Positions 33,361 through 43,384 of a DNA stretch of 64,000 nt are shown piece after piece. Below the pieces are notes generated by a model that was not told where the DNA came from, did no database searches, and was given only the letters and a program-made list of their open reading frames with translations. A program made the translations under genes and the position numbers. Every line of letters begins with the position of its first letter. Position 1 is the stretch's first letter. The stretch is from Eriocheir sinensis (Eukaryota; Arthropoda; Malacostraca; Decapoda; Varunidae), in assembly GCF_024679095.1 (NCBI RefSeq), contig NW_026112167.1:52501-116500 (forward strand), read 5' to 3'.

Positions 33361-33921
33361 TACACAATATACGGAAACCGAAATCTTGCAGTAAACGTGA
33401 GTACCAACGCTCGTAGAGACATTTCCAGATCTCCTCGATATTAACTGAGAACCTGATAGTTGGGGTGGGGAGTAGGAGGGGAGGAGCAGGAAACTTGGTA
33501 GTTGGGGGGGCAGCGAATCTGGTAGGGGGGGCAGTGCCACCCCGTGCCCCCCCTTATGGACGGGCCTGGCATGGGTAAGCCAGGAAAACAACTTGAAGAG
33601 TTTGCGTCTGCGTCTGCGACGCCGATAAAAACGGCAAGTATGTATTACGCGACATGAGTTGGATACGAAGCATAAAAGTAAAACTATAATCGGTTCCACG
33701 AGAACTTTATAACGACCCTTCAAGGCGTACGCTCGAGGCTCGTTCCGGGGTGCTCGCCCCACTTCACAACCACCATCTCCATCCTAATAATGAGCCCCAA
33801 CCATCAACCCAAATACCCCGACACTTCGAGACTTCAACACCTCAATTCCAGCTGCTGTGTCGACCACGACACTTCAACACCTCAACACTTTGACCGAAAC
33901 AAGCCGGGCTTCATCGGAAGC

Positions 33922-33929
33922 TATAAATA
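33922..33929 (+). promoter_or_regulatory. TATA box of LTR1
   Basis: TATAAATA, followed about 30 bp on by GTGAGAGTTAGTCCAGG, a plausible start region. Confidence 0.45.
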
Positions 33930-33991
33930 CAGCCCGGCCGCCAGTGAGAGTTAGTCCAGGCTCACACCACGGCTGTTAAGTCTGGATCTAG

Positions 33992-35459
33992 ATCTGGATA
34001 ATAATGCGCAGGGCACCTGTATGGTGCATAACACGCATATTTGTTGGCTGTTGGGGGGACGAGGGAGCCGAGTGTGCAGGGGAAGGAAGTGAATCAAGTG
34101 TAATTGTTAGTGTTGGTGTGTTGTGGTGACTAAGTGAGTGTGTATTTATTTTCTGAATGAATCTATTGTATCGCAGTCTAAAATATGTTGAGGGAGGCTG
34201 TTCCAGTCACGTATGGTGCGTGGAAAGTATGAGTGCTTGTATGCGTCAATGTTAGTGTGATATGTGTGGTGTTTATGGATGTGTGTGTTACGAGTACGTT
34301 GACTGTTTGCTTTGTGTAGGTATGTTTGTGGGTCAATGTCAATGTGAGTGTTTGTGATCTTGTACATAAGTGTAAGTCTTGTGTGCTTGTCTGCGTATGT
34401 GAAGAGGGTCCATGTTTATCTGTTGTTTGATCCGTGTTGTGATTCCAGGCGTTCGAGTGTAATTGTTTGTAATGAACCTTGCCGCCTTGGTGTTGATTTG
34501 TTCTAACCTATCAATGTTTCTGTGCGTGGAAGGATCCCACACCGTGGAGCAGTATTCCAGTGTTGGTCTCACAAGTGTGTCATAAGCTATGTGTTTAATG
34601 TCAGGTGTGCAGTTATGTAAATTCTTCCTCAGGAACCCCAGTGTTCTGTTGGCTGTGGTACTGATATGGTCTATGTGGGTGTTGAATTTCAAGTTAGTTG
34701 AGATATGGATGCCAAGGTACTTGTATGTGTGAACTGATTCTAAATTTGAATTGTGGAGAGTGTAGGTGTGATGGAGGGGATTGTGCGCTCTGGTGAATCT
34801 TTAAAGTTTGCATTTGTCTGGTCGGAAGTGCATCTGCCAGGTGCGTTCCCACCGCTCGAGGGCGTCCAAGTCGTTTTGTAGTCGTCAGTAGTCTTTACTG
34901 CTCTAAACAGTAAACTATCGTCGGCAAATAGTCTAGTGGAAGAGTTAGGCGTTGACAGTGGAAGATCGTTAATGTACAGGAGGAAAAGAAGGGGGCCTAG
35001 AACGGTGCCTTGTGGGACACCTGAAGAAACAGGGACAGTGTCAGATGAAGATCCGTCAAGAAGAACACGTCGAGTCCGGTTAGTAAGAAATGCAGTGATC
35101 CGGTGAAGAATAGGTCCTGAAATACCGTAGTATTTTGATTTTAATGTCAGGTCTTTTGTGCGGGACTTTGTCGAAGGCTTTGGCAAAATCTAAAACAATA
35201 GTGTCAACTTGTTTAATGTCACGTCGGTCAAGTAGCCTCGTTATGTCGTGATATGTAGTAATGAGTTGTGATTCACATGAGCGTTTAGGTCGAAAGCAGT
35301 GTTGTGAGTCAGTAAGGATGTTTGCCTAAGGTGATTCATTATGTGTTTGTATATTATGTGTTCGAAAATTTTACATGGAATCGATGTTAGTGAGATGGGG
35401 CGATAATTGGCAGGGTCAGTCCGGTCACCTGTCTTGAATAAAGGATTAATGTTTGCCAA
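33992..35459 (-). mobile_element. CR1/L2-group LINE E, 5'-truncated, broken, nested in LTR1
   Basis: Minus strand: RT fingers (NPLFKTGDRTDPANYRPIS), VSSGVPQGTVLGPLLFLLY, the catalytic box FADDSLLF, and a C-terminal domain (TANRTLGFLRKNLHNCTPDI, LVRPTLEYCSTVWDP, IRDWNSLPQHILDCDTIDSF). Frame breaks occur near 35200, 34740 and 34360. The 3' end closes in short TAGATCTAGATCC-type repeats at 33992-34012 rather than poly(A), as CR1/L2-group elements do. The clade is inferred from RT and C-terminal style. Confidence 0.8.
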
Positions 35460-35768
35460 GTGCTACCTCTCCACTGGATTTACTTGACACGGCGACATCA
35501 CCTCCTTGGCGGTGAAGTACAAGGACTATATACCGAGGAGGATACATTGCGTATTGTTGCTTGTTTCATTGTTTCTTTTGTTCTTAATCTCACCCTGTCA
35601 CTAAGGGTAACTACTTATTATACCTGGGACTATATTCTTTGTTCTGTGTCAAATTAAGTATAAGTGTAATTTATGCATAATTAAGTATAAGTGTTTAATC
35701 TGTGTTGTTTTACTTTGAGTTGTTCTTCACCAAAAGCTGTCACCCCTTCTTTCGGTGACGTAACAAAT

Positions 35769-35786
35769 TGGGGGCCTGTCCGGGAT
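35769..35786 (+). promoter_or_regulatory. primer binding site resembling tRNA-Pro type
   Basis: TGGGGGCCTGTCCGGGAT matches the common Pro-tRNA primer site (TGGGGGCTCGTCCGGGAT) except for two adjacent bases. It starts three bases after an ACA-ending LTR edge. Confidence 0.6.
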
Positions 35787-35817
35787 GTTACATAATTATC
35801 TTAATGTAACGTAATTG

Positions 35818-36140
35818 TGTAATGTGTATATTATAATGTACATGTGAATGTGTGAATATGTCGTAACGTCATGACACAGCCGCGCCAGGACGTTACACGT
35901 AGACGCTACGTTGTGCTTAGGAGGTGCTCCTTGCCGTGGGAACGGTGTTGATTCAGCAAGCCTGGCACCCCGGCCCGCTCCTGGGCCGGCGAGAAGCCGG
36001 CAGATATTAGAGGGCGGCGGGCGAGAGCAGAGGACTTCTCGGGGTGTGCGTACGACTTACGACTCGTCCGTCCACAAAATCCTGTAACTATTCTGTTAGA
36101 CTGTTAATATAGTTAAAAGCAAATATAACTGTTTAAGTCA

Positions 36141-36219
<79 letters not shown>

Positions 36220-36343
36220 AATTAAGTGAACTCAAAGTGAACTTAACAGCTCCGCTCGGCCAACACATGATACCTCACTTAAGTAAAGGCTATTGTGTTG
36301 TCTCAACCATTTCAATCAACTGGAGAACGCAGGCAACGGTACA
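35818..36343 (+). mobile_element. LTR, family LTR2, plus copy (probable 5' LTR of the Gmr1-like element)
   Basis: From TGTAATGTGTATATT to GGCAACGGTACA, homologous throughout to 15178-15717, including an internal (GA)n at 36143-36217. It stands upstream of the leader and gag at 40119, so it may be that element's 5' LTR, but no second LTR is present to prove it. Confidence 0.6.
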
Positions 36344-36839
36344 CCGGACCTGACCAATTTAACGTAATTGTAATCAATAGTCATTATTGCCTTCCTCCAC
36401 GGGATATCTACCTTGGTAAGTGAACATGTGAAGCCTGCTAACTCAAAGTATAAATAGGTTAGTAGGATAGGAGTGTGTCGTATGTGATTTTCCCAGTTTA
36501 AAGCCTTATTTCCCATCAGCCTGAACTAGACTCACTGTCCATGTACATGTACTGAACTAAAAGTTCACACCTATAACTAACTAATATTATCCATTAACGT
36601 GACCTTTCCCTAAACTTTTCAGCCAGTAATTAATGAAAAGTATCGTATTCAAGATATTCTATATAATATTTTGGGATATTATATTTTTGAATACCAGTGG
36701 CTCGTTATTGGGGTAAAGTATCTGAAGCCCATAAGTGCTTAACAACAAGTGATTTTGGATAATTTAACGGGTGGTGGATTATTGTAAATCACTAATCAAG
36801 TAGTTAACCATCCTCTTCGAGGTTATTATCACCTTGTCC
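36344..36839 (+). other. leader region before hAT and gag
   Basis: AT-rich, non-coding. After the hAT is removed it continues at 39838-40118 to the gag start. Confidence 0.4.
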
Positions 36840-37297
36840 ATTAGTCGCAAGGTTGTTGATTTATTAATTTAAAATAAATAAAAAAAATCGGATTTTTTTC
36901 ATTCAAATCAATTTATTTGATTTAAATCGATTTTTTTATTTTTTTATAAATGAAAATAATTAAATGAATGTGAACCTCAATATTCTCTACATTAGTTTCA
37001 AACACATCTTGGGGTATTCTTGAATCATATTCCATCATGATAAGTAACCTGGCTGGCTGTTTGAGCCGGTCCTAAGACTGACCATCCGCAGCCAGCCAGC
37101 CACTGGCCAGCACCACACAACAACTCTGTCTAGTCTCTTATCAGTCTAATCAGATCATGTCATGTTTTAGACATGTCCTCACTGAAATTGCACAAAGAAA
37201 AATGACATCAACTTTAAATGAAAGTAACACCTTTACTGCCGCTTCCTATAGTTGGTGATTTTTGTCCCTTTTAATAGTTTTTCTTTAATTCATTTGA

Positions 37298-37465
37298 GTG
37301 TTTAGAGTTGCCAAGGCTACGCACATGCTGTCCTCATGATTGCCCATCAACCGGACTCCAGCGAAACTCTAAAGAGATCAAGTGAAGCTTGGGAGGGGGG
37401 GGGGGGATAGCAAGATGGCGGCAATATAGTTGCCTGCGCCACCAGCTGGCTGGGACCAACCAAAA
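37298..37465 (+). mobile_element. SINE family 1, degraded fragment S6
   Basis: CACATGCTGTCCTCATGATTGC...CATCAACCGGACTC and GCAAGATGGCGGCAATATAG...GCCTGCGCC...GGCTGGGACCAACC follow the family 1 body with deletions and a G run. Confidence 0.6.
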
Positions 37466-37628
37466 GAGTAAAGATGGGGGCATACGCTACAGCTGAGCGT
37501 GGCCGCAGTGCTCATATTCGTAACAATGGCCCTTGTGCCATTGGTGGGAAGTCCATCACCCCGGGACACGGTCAGAGTGACATCCAGGTTACCACAGTTA
37601 ACCTTCCCTAGGTTTCCTCAGATACCCA
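37466..37628 (+). repeat. dispersed repeat R, copy 2
   Basis: Matches 26545-26700 (GTAAAGATGGGGGCATACGC...GAGCGTGGCCGCAGTGCTCAT...ATGGCCCTTG...CCCCGGGACACGG). Confidence 0.6.
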
Positions 37629-37629
37629 T

Positions 37630-39180
37630 GCCTGGTCAAACTCTTTCGCCTCTGCCTGTCAACATCTACCTTTCCTTCTTGCTGGAAGTATGCCTTCATA
37701 CAGCCTGTGCCTAAGAAGGGTGACCGCTCCAATCCCTCAAACTACCTTCCTATAGCTTTACTTTCTTGTCTATCTAAAGCTTTTGAATCAATCCTTAACC
37801 GGAAGATTCAAAAGCACCTTTCCACTTCTGACCTTCTATCTGATCGCCAGTATGGGTTCCGCAAGGGGCGTTCTACTGGTGATCTCCTACCCTTCTTAAC
37901 TGACTCTTGGTCATCCTCTCTTAGCCGTTTCGGTGAAACTTTTGCTATTGCGCTGGACATATCAAAAGCTTTTGATAGGGTCTGCAAATCTTTGCTTTCC
38001 AAACTACCCTCCTACGGTTTCTATCCTTCTCTCTGTACCTTTATCTCCAGTTTCCTTTCTGACCGTTCTATTTCTGCCGTGGTAGACGGTCACTGTTCTT
38101 CCCCTAAATCTATTAACAGTGGTGTCCCACAGGGTTCTGTCCTATCTCCCACTCTTTTTCTGTTGTTCATTGATGATCTTTCCAAAACGAACTGTCCTAT
38201 CCATTCCTACGCCGATGATTCCACTCTGCATTACTCAACTTCTTTTAATAGAAGACCCACCCTACAGGAACTTAACGACTCAAGGCTGGAGGCTGCAGAA
38301 CGCTTAGCCTCAGACCTTACTATTATTTCCGATTGGGGCAAGAACCTGGTGTCCTTCAACGCCTCAAAAACACAGTTTCTCAACCTATCCACTCGACACA
38401 ATCTTCCAAACAACTATCCCCTATTCTTTGACAACACCCAGCTATCACCTTCCTCAACACTAAACATCCTCGGTCTATCCTTAACTCAAAATCTCAACTG
38501 GAAACTTTATATCTCATCTCTTAATAAATCAGCTTCCTCGAGGCTGGGTGTTCTGTACCGTCTCCGCCAGTTCTTCTCCCCTGCACAGTTGCTGTCCATA
38601 TACAGGGGCCTTGTCCGCCCTCGTATGGAGTATGCATCTCATGTGTGGGGGGGCTCCACTCACACAGCTCTTCTGGACAGAGTGGAGGCTAAGGCTCTTC
38701 GTCTCATCAGCTCTCCTCCTCATACTGATAGTCTTCTACCTCTTAAATTCCGCCGCAATGTTGCCTCTCTTTCTATCTTCTATCGATATTTCCACGCTGA
38801 CTGCTCTTCTGAACTTGCTAACTGCATGCCTCCCCCCCTCCCGCGGCCCCGCTGCACTCGACTTTCTACTCATGCTCATCCCTATACTGTCCAAACCCCT
38901 TATGCAAGAGTTAACCAGCATCTTCACTCTTTCATCCCTCACGCTGGTAAACTCTGGAACAATCTTCCTTCATCTGTATTTCCTCCTGCCTACGACTTGA
39001 ACTCTTTCAAGAGGAGGGTATCAGGACACCTCTCCTCCCGTATATGATCTTGCTTTCGGCCACCTCTTTTGTTTCTTTTTTAGGAGCAGTGAGTAGCGGG
39101 CTTTTTTTTTATTATTGTTTTCTTTTTTTGTGCCCCCTTGAGCTGCCTCCTTTGTTGTAAAAAAAAAAAAAAAAAAAAAA
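37630..39180 (+). mobile_element. jockey-like LINE family A, copy A4, longest open RT frame
   Basis: 5'-truncated in the RT fingers but open without a stop from about 37630 to 39047 (446 codons from the GTG at 37707). It has PVPKKGDRSNPSNYLPIALL, QYGFRKGRSTGDLLPFL, ALDISKAFDRV (the following WH is deleted), SGVPQGSVLSPTLFLLF, an intact YADDSTLHYS and the complete C-terminal domain to VSGHLSSRI. 3' UTR and a long poly(A) follow. The high coding integrity suggests the youngest copy here. No endonuclease is present. Confidence 0.9.
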
Positions 39181-39303
39181 GCGACCAGCCCGAAAGGGAA
39201 GATGAGCAGCTGGGTGAGCTCCACGCTGATTGCCCGGGTTGGGATTCAAACCCAGGACCGCGGATTCGTAGTTAGGCACGCACCACTAGACCATGGAGGC
39301 ATA
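39181..39303 (-). mobile_element. tRNA-derived SINE, family 2
   Basis: Minus strand: A box TGGTCTAGTGG and B box GTTTGAATC (one base off consensus) in a tRNA-like head resembling Glu/Asp tRNA, then a 55 bp tail ending at the A4 poly(A). Variable-arm and anticodon pairing are poor, so it is not a functional tRNA gene. Confidence 0.65.
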
Positions 39304-39414
39304 AAAAAGAATATCCACGGGGTGAGAAATTTGGTATATGAGGACAGACTTGAGTATCTAATGTAGCCAATGTCAACAAAATCAGAAAGCAATGAAAACA
39401 AGCAAATGAACTGA
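39304..39414. other. hAT interior, unassigned
   Basis: No recognised coding. Confidence 0.3.
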
Positions 39415-39570
39415 AGTTGTTAACCCATGGTTGCCCTTCACAGATTCTAAATGTTTTGGCTCATGATTTGGAAATTGGTAACATGGAAGAGCATGTGGTT
39501 CGCGCTGTAAAATACTTTTGAAACCATCACTCTGCCTCAGCAAGATACCGTCAAAAAGGCGGTCCACGTC
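39415..39570 (+). pseudogene. hAT transposase fragment
   Basis: Translation includes GCPSQILNVLAHDLEIGNM, then VVRAVKYF, a stop, and NHHSASARYRQKGGP. This matches the pattern of the hAT transposase stretch with a conserved C-x2-H-x-L-N-L-L-x-x-D and a later YFRNHHxPxAxY. It is one short segment of the RNase H-fold region, so the element is dead. Confidence 0.65.
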
Positions 39571-40118
39571 TTGTTCTTGTGACTTGACGGACCATGTGTG
39601 GCTGACTGATGATATATATCTATATCAGCTCAGGAAAAATTGTGAAGTTGACAGGAAAACACTAATATCAAAGTTAGCGAGTGTTTTCTTTGTTAATTTT
39701 TCCATTTTATATTGTTGCCCTGCAATAAGATCAAGATTTAAATCAATGATTTAAAAAAAAAATCATTTGATTTAAATCTTGATTTAAATCAGTGATTTAA
39801 ATCAACTTGATTAAAATCAAACAACCCTGATTAGTCGTTAGCCATCTTGTTTCCGGGTAAGACTAGTGGTCCTTTTATGGTATTTAACCATCATTCCCTG
39901 GTTAATGCTAGATAGTTACCACCAGTATCGATAATAAGCCATCATTATTCGGCTGTTATCCATGTTAATTAACCTTTGCTAAAGAACACTTTTGGCCATA
40001 ATTGACTTGCTAGTTATTCAACTGAATAACAGTAAACCTCTTATTGCCTTATAACCTTTTTCCTGTTATTTATAAGGCCACTAGCAGGTTTCACTTATAG
40101 TTTGTGGAACTCCTCGTC

Positions 40119-41367
40119 ATGGCTACATTTGACGCCGCAGAGTTTGCAGGTAACCCCGAGATTGAGGAATTCAAAACTGCTAAAGTATCTTAAGACTATC
40201 TAAACTACTTTGCTAAAACTTTCAACAACCCTTTCACTTCAGATGTTAGGAAAGATCAATTAAGAACTCTCATCCTTGCCCATCTTGGGGATACAGAAAG
40301 TCAAATTCCCTAATCCTAAAGCTTCCAGTCCTGATGCTCAGCTCATGTTAGAAATTAAAAAGATGCTACTTGAGCTGGAACATGCGGAAAGAGAAAGGGA
40401 GCATGAGAGGCAAATTAGACAACAAGAACAAGAACAGAAAATGAAACTCAAACAGCTAAAACTTGAAAATGAAGATAAGGCGAGGAATCATGCTTACCAA
40501 CTACAACAGCTCAATTCAAAACCACCTGCAGAGACTCAGATTCCCCGTAAAACTGACTTGTTAAAGTATGTCAAACTGATTTCTTCTTTCCCTGATGAAG
40601 ATCCCGAAGCTTGCTTTAGAAAATTTGAGTCGACCGCTACTCACTTTGAAATTCCTCCAGCAGATTGGGTATGGCTCATCAACCCTAAGCTGTCTGACAA
40701 GGCTCTAACAGTCTGTAATCACACTGAAGACAATACCAACTATACTGAAGACAATACTAACTATACAACAGTTAAGGAAGCCATTTTAGCAGCTTATTCC
40801 ATCACTAAAGAGGGTTACCGCCAGGTTTTCCGTAACCTTGGTAAACTACAGTATCAAACTTACACAGAGTTCGCCTCTGACAAAATTCGCGCATTAAAGC
40901 GCTGGTTAAAGTCAGCCGCAGTAAGTAGCTATGACGACCTATTCAATTTGATTGCTATTGAAGAGTTCCTACGAAGAGTTCCACACTCTATCAAGGTTCA
41001 CATCATCGACAAGGAGGAGACAGATTTAATCAAGGCAGCCAAGTTGGTAGACAATTATGCTCTAATTCACAAGTCGCCAACCAGGGAGAGGAAGCACCTC
41101 CACTCTAATGTTAGGTTGCCTGGTAGTTCTGAAGGTGCTGAAGCCACTAAGACTAGGGATGGTAAACTGGCTAAACCTAATCCTGTGTGCTTCTTTTGTA
41201 AAAAATCAGGGCATGTAATTACCAATTGTCCCGACCCAAAATGCAAAGTGGCAAAGACGGCTACAAAAAAGCCTGTGGTTTCCATTCCAACTTCCCATTC
41301 CAACCCTTCCGTTCCACCGGTACAGTTTCTCTTGGCCCTGGCCAGCCGAAGCACCCTGTTAGGATAG
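40119..41367 (+). pseudogene. gag, SCAN-like, with CCHC zinc knuckle
   Basis: An ATG at 40119 (MATFDAAEFAGNPEIEEF) opens the frame. A stop and a frameshift follow by about 40310, after which the frame is open to 41367. It has a long charged coiled coil (about 40330-40500), then a capsid-type region with LISSFPDEDPEACFRKFE, a tandem EDNTNYT duplication, and AILAAYSITKEGYRQVFRNL, similar to the SCAN/capsid C-terminal fold. The knuckle is CFFCKKSGHVITNC (CX2CX4HX4C). Gag packages the element RNA. Confidence 0.8.
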
Positions 41368-41744
41368 TTCGGGATACTTGTGCCGCCCAATCCCTCATCA
41401 GGCAGTCTGCCTTACCTAACATTTCTGACAACTACACCGGTGAAATGGTGTACCTGAGGGACTTTCATGATCCTTTTCCCGCACATCTTGCCAGGGTGGA
41501 CTTGAGGTGTGGCTTGGTTCAGGGGGCTGTTAAGGTGGGAGTAAGTGAAGACAAAATGTTGCCCATTCCTGATGTTGATTTAATCCTGGGTAACGATCTT
41601 GCGGGAAGCCTTGTATATCCATCAGTGATAATATGTAAGTCACCCTTGTCCGAGACTCCAACAGCTGATCTCGAACAAGATCAACCCGGCTTACTCCCTA
41701 GTTGCGCCATTACTAGATCACAATCCAAAGCTGGTAAAATCTGA
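41226..41744 (+). CDS. aspartic protease region of the Gmr1-like pol
   Basis: The frame overlaps gag by 142 bp in the -1 phase. VRIVRDTCAAQSLI carries the catalytic Asp (D-T-C-A instead of D-T/S-G-A), and DLILGNDLAG is the second conserved protease block (I-L-G-x-D). It is followed by a linker to a stop. Protease cuts the Gag-Pol precursor. The missing Gly is seen in some gypsy-group families and is not proof of inactivity. Confidence 0.7.
   Translation: MSRPKMQSGKDGYKKACGFHSNFPFQPFRSTGTVSLGPGQPKHPVRIVRDTCAAQSLIRQSALPNISDNYTGEMVYLRDFHDPFPAHLARVDLRCGLVQGAVKVGVSEDKMLPIPDVDLILGNDLAGSLVYPSVIICKSPLSETPTADLEQDQPGLLPSCAITRSQSKAGKI
41265..41271 (+). promoter_or_regulatory. candidate -1 frameshift heptamer, gag to protease
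   Basis: In the gag frame the codons read ACA AAA AAG, giving A AAA AAG, a recognised slippery heptamer form. It lies inside the gag/protease overlap and protease is in the -1 frame. Confidence 0.5.
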
Positions 41745-42526
41745 GCCTACCTTACCTCCCCAGAGTCTCATTCCAACTATTTTCACGGAACAAAGCCTTA
41801 AAGAAGCCCAACAAAGTGACCCTTCCCTGACTCAGTTTCATGCTAAGGCTATTTCCAAGGATAATATACTTCATCCTCCCTCATATTACCATCAGGACGG
41901 AGTACTCATGAGGATGTATAAACCACCACAGTTAGGAGATGATGACACTTGGGCTGAATGTCATCAGATAGTACTCCCACAAGCCTTAAGACATCCAATA
42001 ATGAGGTTGCCCATGCGGGCCTTGCGGGTCACTTGGGCATAACTAAGACCTACTCCCCTCTACTGGCCGAATTCTTTTGGCCAGGAATGAAAAAGGATGT
42101 CACTCATTTTGTTAATCATTGTCACATTTGTCAGATTGTTGGAAAGGCTAACCAAGTAATACCACCCTACCCTCTACAGCCCATTAAAGTACCATCTGAA
42201 CCTTTCCAAAAGATAATCATTGATATAGTGGGGCCCCTTCCTAAAACCAAGAAGGGAAATTAATATATACTTACCACCCTATGCCCTACAACACGATATC
42301 CTGAGGCATTTCCATTGAAAAATATTTCTGCCAAAACTGTAGCCAATAAATTAACCCACATGTTTACCACTGTTGGCAACCCTCAGGAGATCCAGTCTGA
42401 CAGAGGCTCCAATTTTACCAGTGAACTATTTACTCAAGTACTGAAGCAAATAGGGATAAGGCAGTCTTTGTCAACAGCATACCATCCCCAGTCACAGGGC
42501 GCGCTTGAGAGGCAACATCAAACTCT
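41745..42526 (+). pseudogene. integrase directly after protease, truncated by LINE A5
   Basis: A pre-integrase stretch (SLKEAQQSDPSLTQFHAKAI) is followed, after a frameshift near 42000, by the HHCC zinc region (H..GHLGITKTY...FFWPGMKKDV..FVNHCHICQ). The core follows with IIIDIVGPLPKTKKGN (D), a stop, then EIQSDRGSNFTS (D) and HPQSQGALERQHQTLK (E). It ends at 42526 inside the last helix, joined through the microhomology CTCAAAAAC to LINE A5. No RT/RNase H lies between protease and integrase. Confidence 0.85.
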
Positions 42527-43165
42527 CAAAAACTCGATTTCTCCACCTATCAACTCGACACAATTTTCCATACACCTATCCCCTATTCTTCGACAACACT
42601 CAGCTGTCACCCTCTTCAACACTAAACATCCTCGGTCTTTCCTTAATTTAAAATCTCAACTGGAAACTTCACATCTCTCTCGCTAAATCAGCTTCCTCGA
42701 GGTTGGGCATTCTGTATCTGTAGTTCTGTTCTGTAGTTCTTCTCCCCCGCGCAGTTGCTATCCATATACAGGGGCCTTGTCCGCCCTCGTATGGAGTATG
42801 CATCTCACGTGTGGGGGGCTCCACTCACACAGCTCTTCTGGACAGAGTGGAGTCTAAGGCTCTTCGTCTCATCAGCTCTCCTCCTCCTACTGATAGTCTA
42901 CCTCTTTAATTCCGTCGCGATGTTGCCTCTCTATCTTCTATCGCTATTTTCACGCTGACTGCTCTTCTGAACTTGCTAAATCCATGCCTCCTCTCCCGCG
43001 GCCCCGTTGCACACGACTTTCTACTCATGCTCATCCCTATACTGTCCAAACCCCTTATGCAAGAGTTAATCAGCATCTTCACTCTTTCATCCCTCACGCT
43101 GGTAAACTCTGGAACAATCTTCCTTCATCTGTATTTCCTCCTGCCTACGACTTGGACTCTTTCAA
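42527..43165 (+). mobile_element. jockey-like LINE family A, copy A5, left part
   Basis: 5'-truncated, starting within the region after the YADD box. It carries LVRPRMEYASHVWG and HSFIPHAGKLWNNLPSSVFP and then stops at TCAA (43162-43165), where the LTR retrotransposon is inserted. It resumes at 54042. Confidence 0.9.
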
Positions 43166-43271
43166 TGTAATGGCCCGAAATGTACTACAATTGTAATGGT
43201 ATTTTTCCCCATGTAAATAGAGTTAACCTGGGATGTTTGCGCAACCAGTTATATATGTATGTGTGTTTCTC

Positions 43272-43384
<113 letters not shown>

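Larger units (their letters stand above)
33577..35765 (+). mobile_element. LTR1 fragment, split by LINE E
   Basis: 33577-33991 and 35460-35765 together read as an LTR. A TATAAATA box at 33922 lies near the split, and the 3' part ends ACGTAACA just before a primer-site match at 35769. The 5' TG border was not found. No second copy is in the window. Confidence 0.5.
36848..39829 (+). mobile_element. hAT transposon with perfect 8 bp duplication, carrying nested repeats
   Basis: The left end CAAGGTTGTTGATTT and right end AATCAAACAACCCTG are inverted. ATTAGTCG is duplicated exactly (36840-36847 and 39830-39837). Both sub-terminal regions are built from GATTTAAATC words. Inside are a SINE fragment, repeat R, LINE A4, a second-family SINE and a remnant of hAT transposase. 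Total 2982 bp. Confidence 0.9.
39838..42526 (+). mobile_element. Gmr1-like LTR retrotransposon, 3' part lost
   Basis: Leader (39838-40118), gag, protease and integrase in that order, with no RT between protease and integrase. The copy ends abruptly at 42526 where LINE A5 begins. With LTR2 at 35818 as its likely 5' LTR and a hAT in its leader, the whole spans 35818-42526. Confidence 0.75.

Noticed and set aside
33148..33762. 204-codon minus-strand frame with VGLFLIWIL repeats
   Set aside because: It spans the hAT border and the internal tandem repeat; the repeat residues come from the 60 bp DNA unit.
39181..39303. Functional tRNA gene
   Set aside because: A and B boxes are present but the stems and anticodon arm do not pair well and a SINE tail follows; the same reasoning applies to the family 1 SINE heads.
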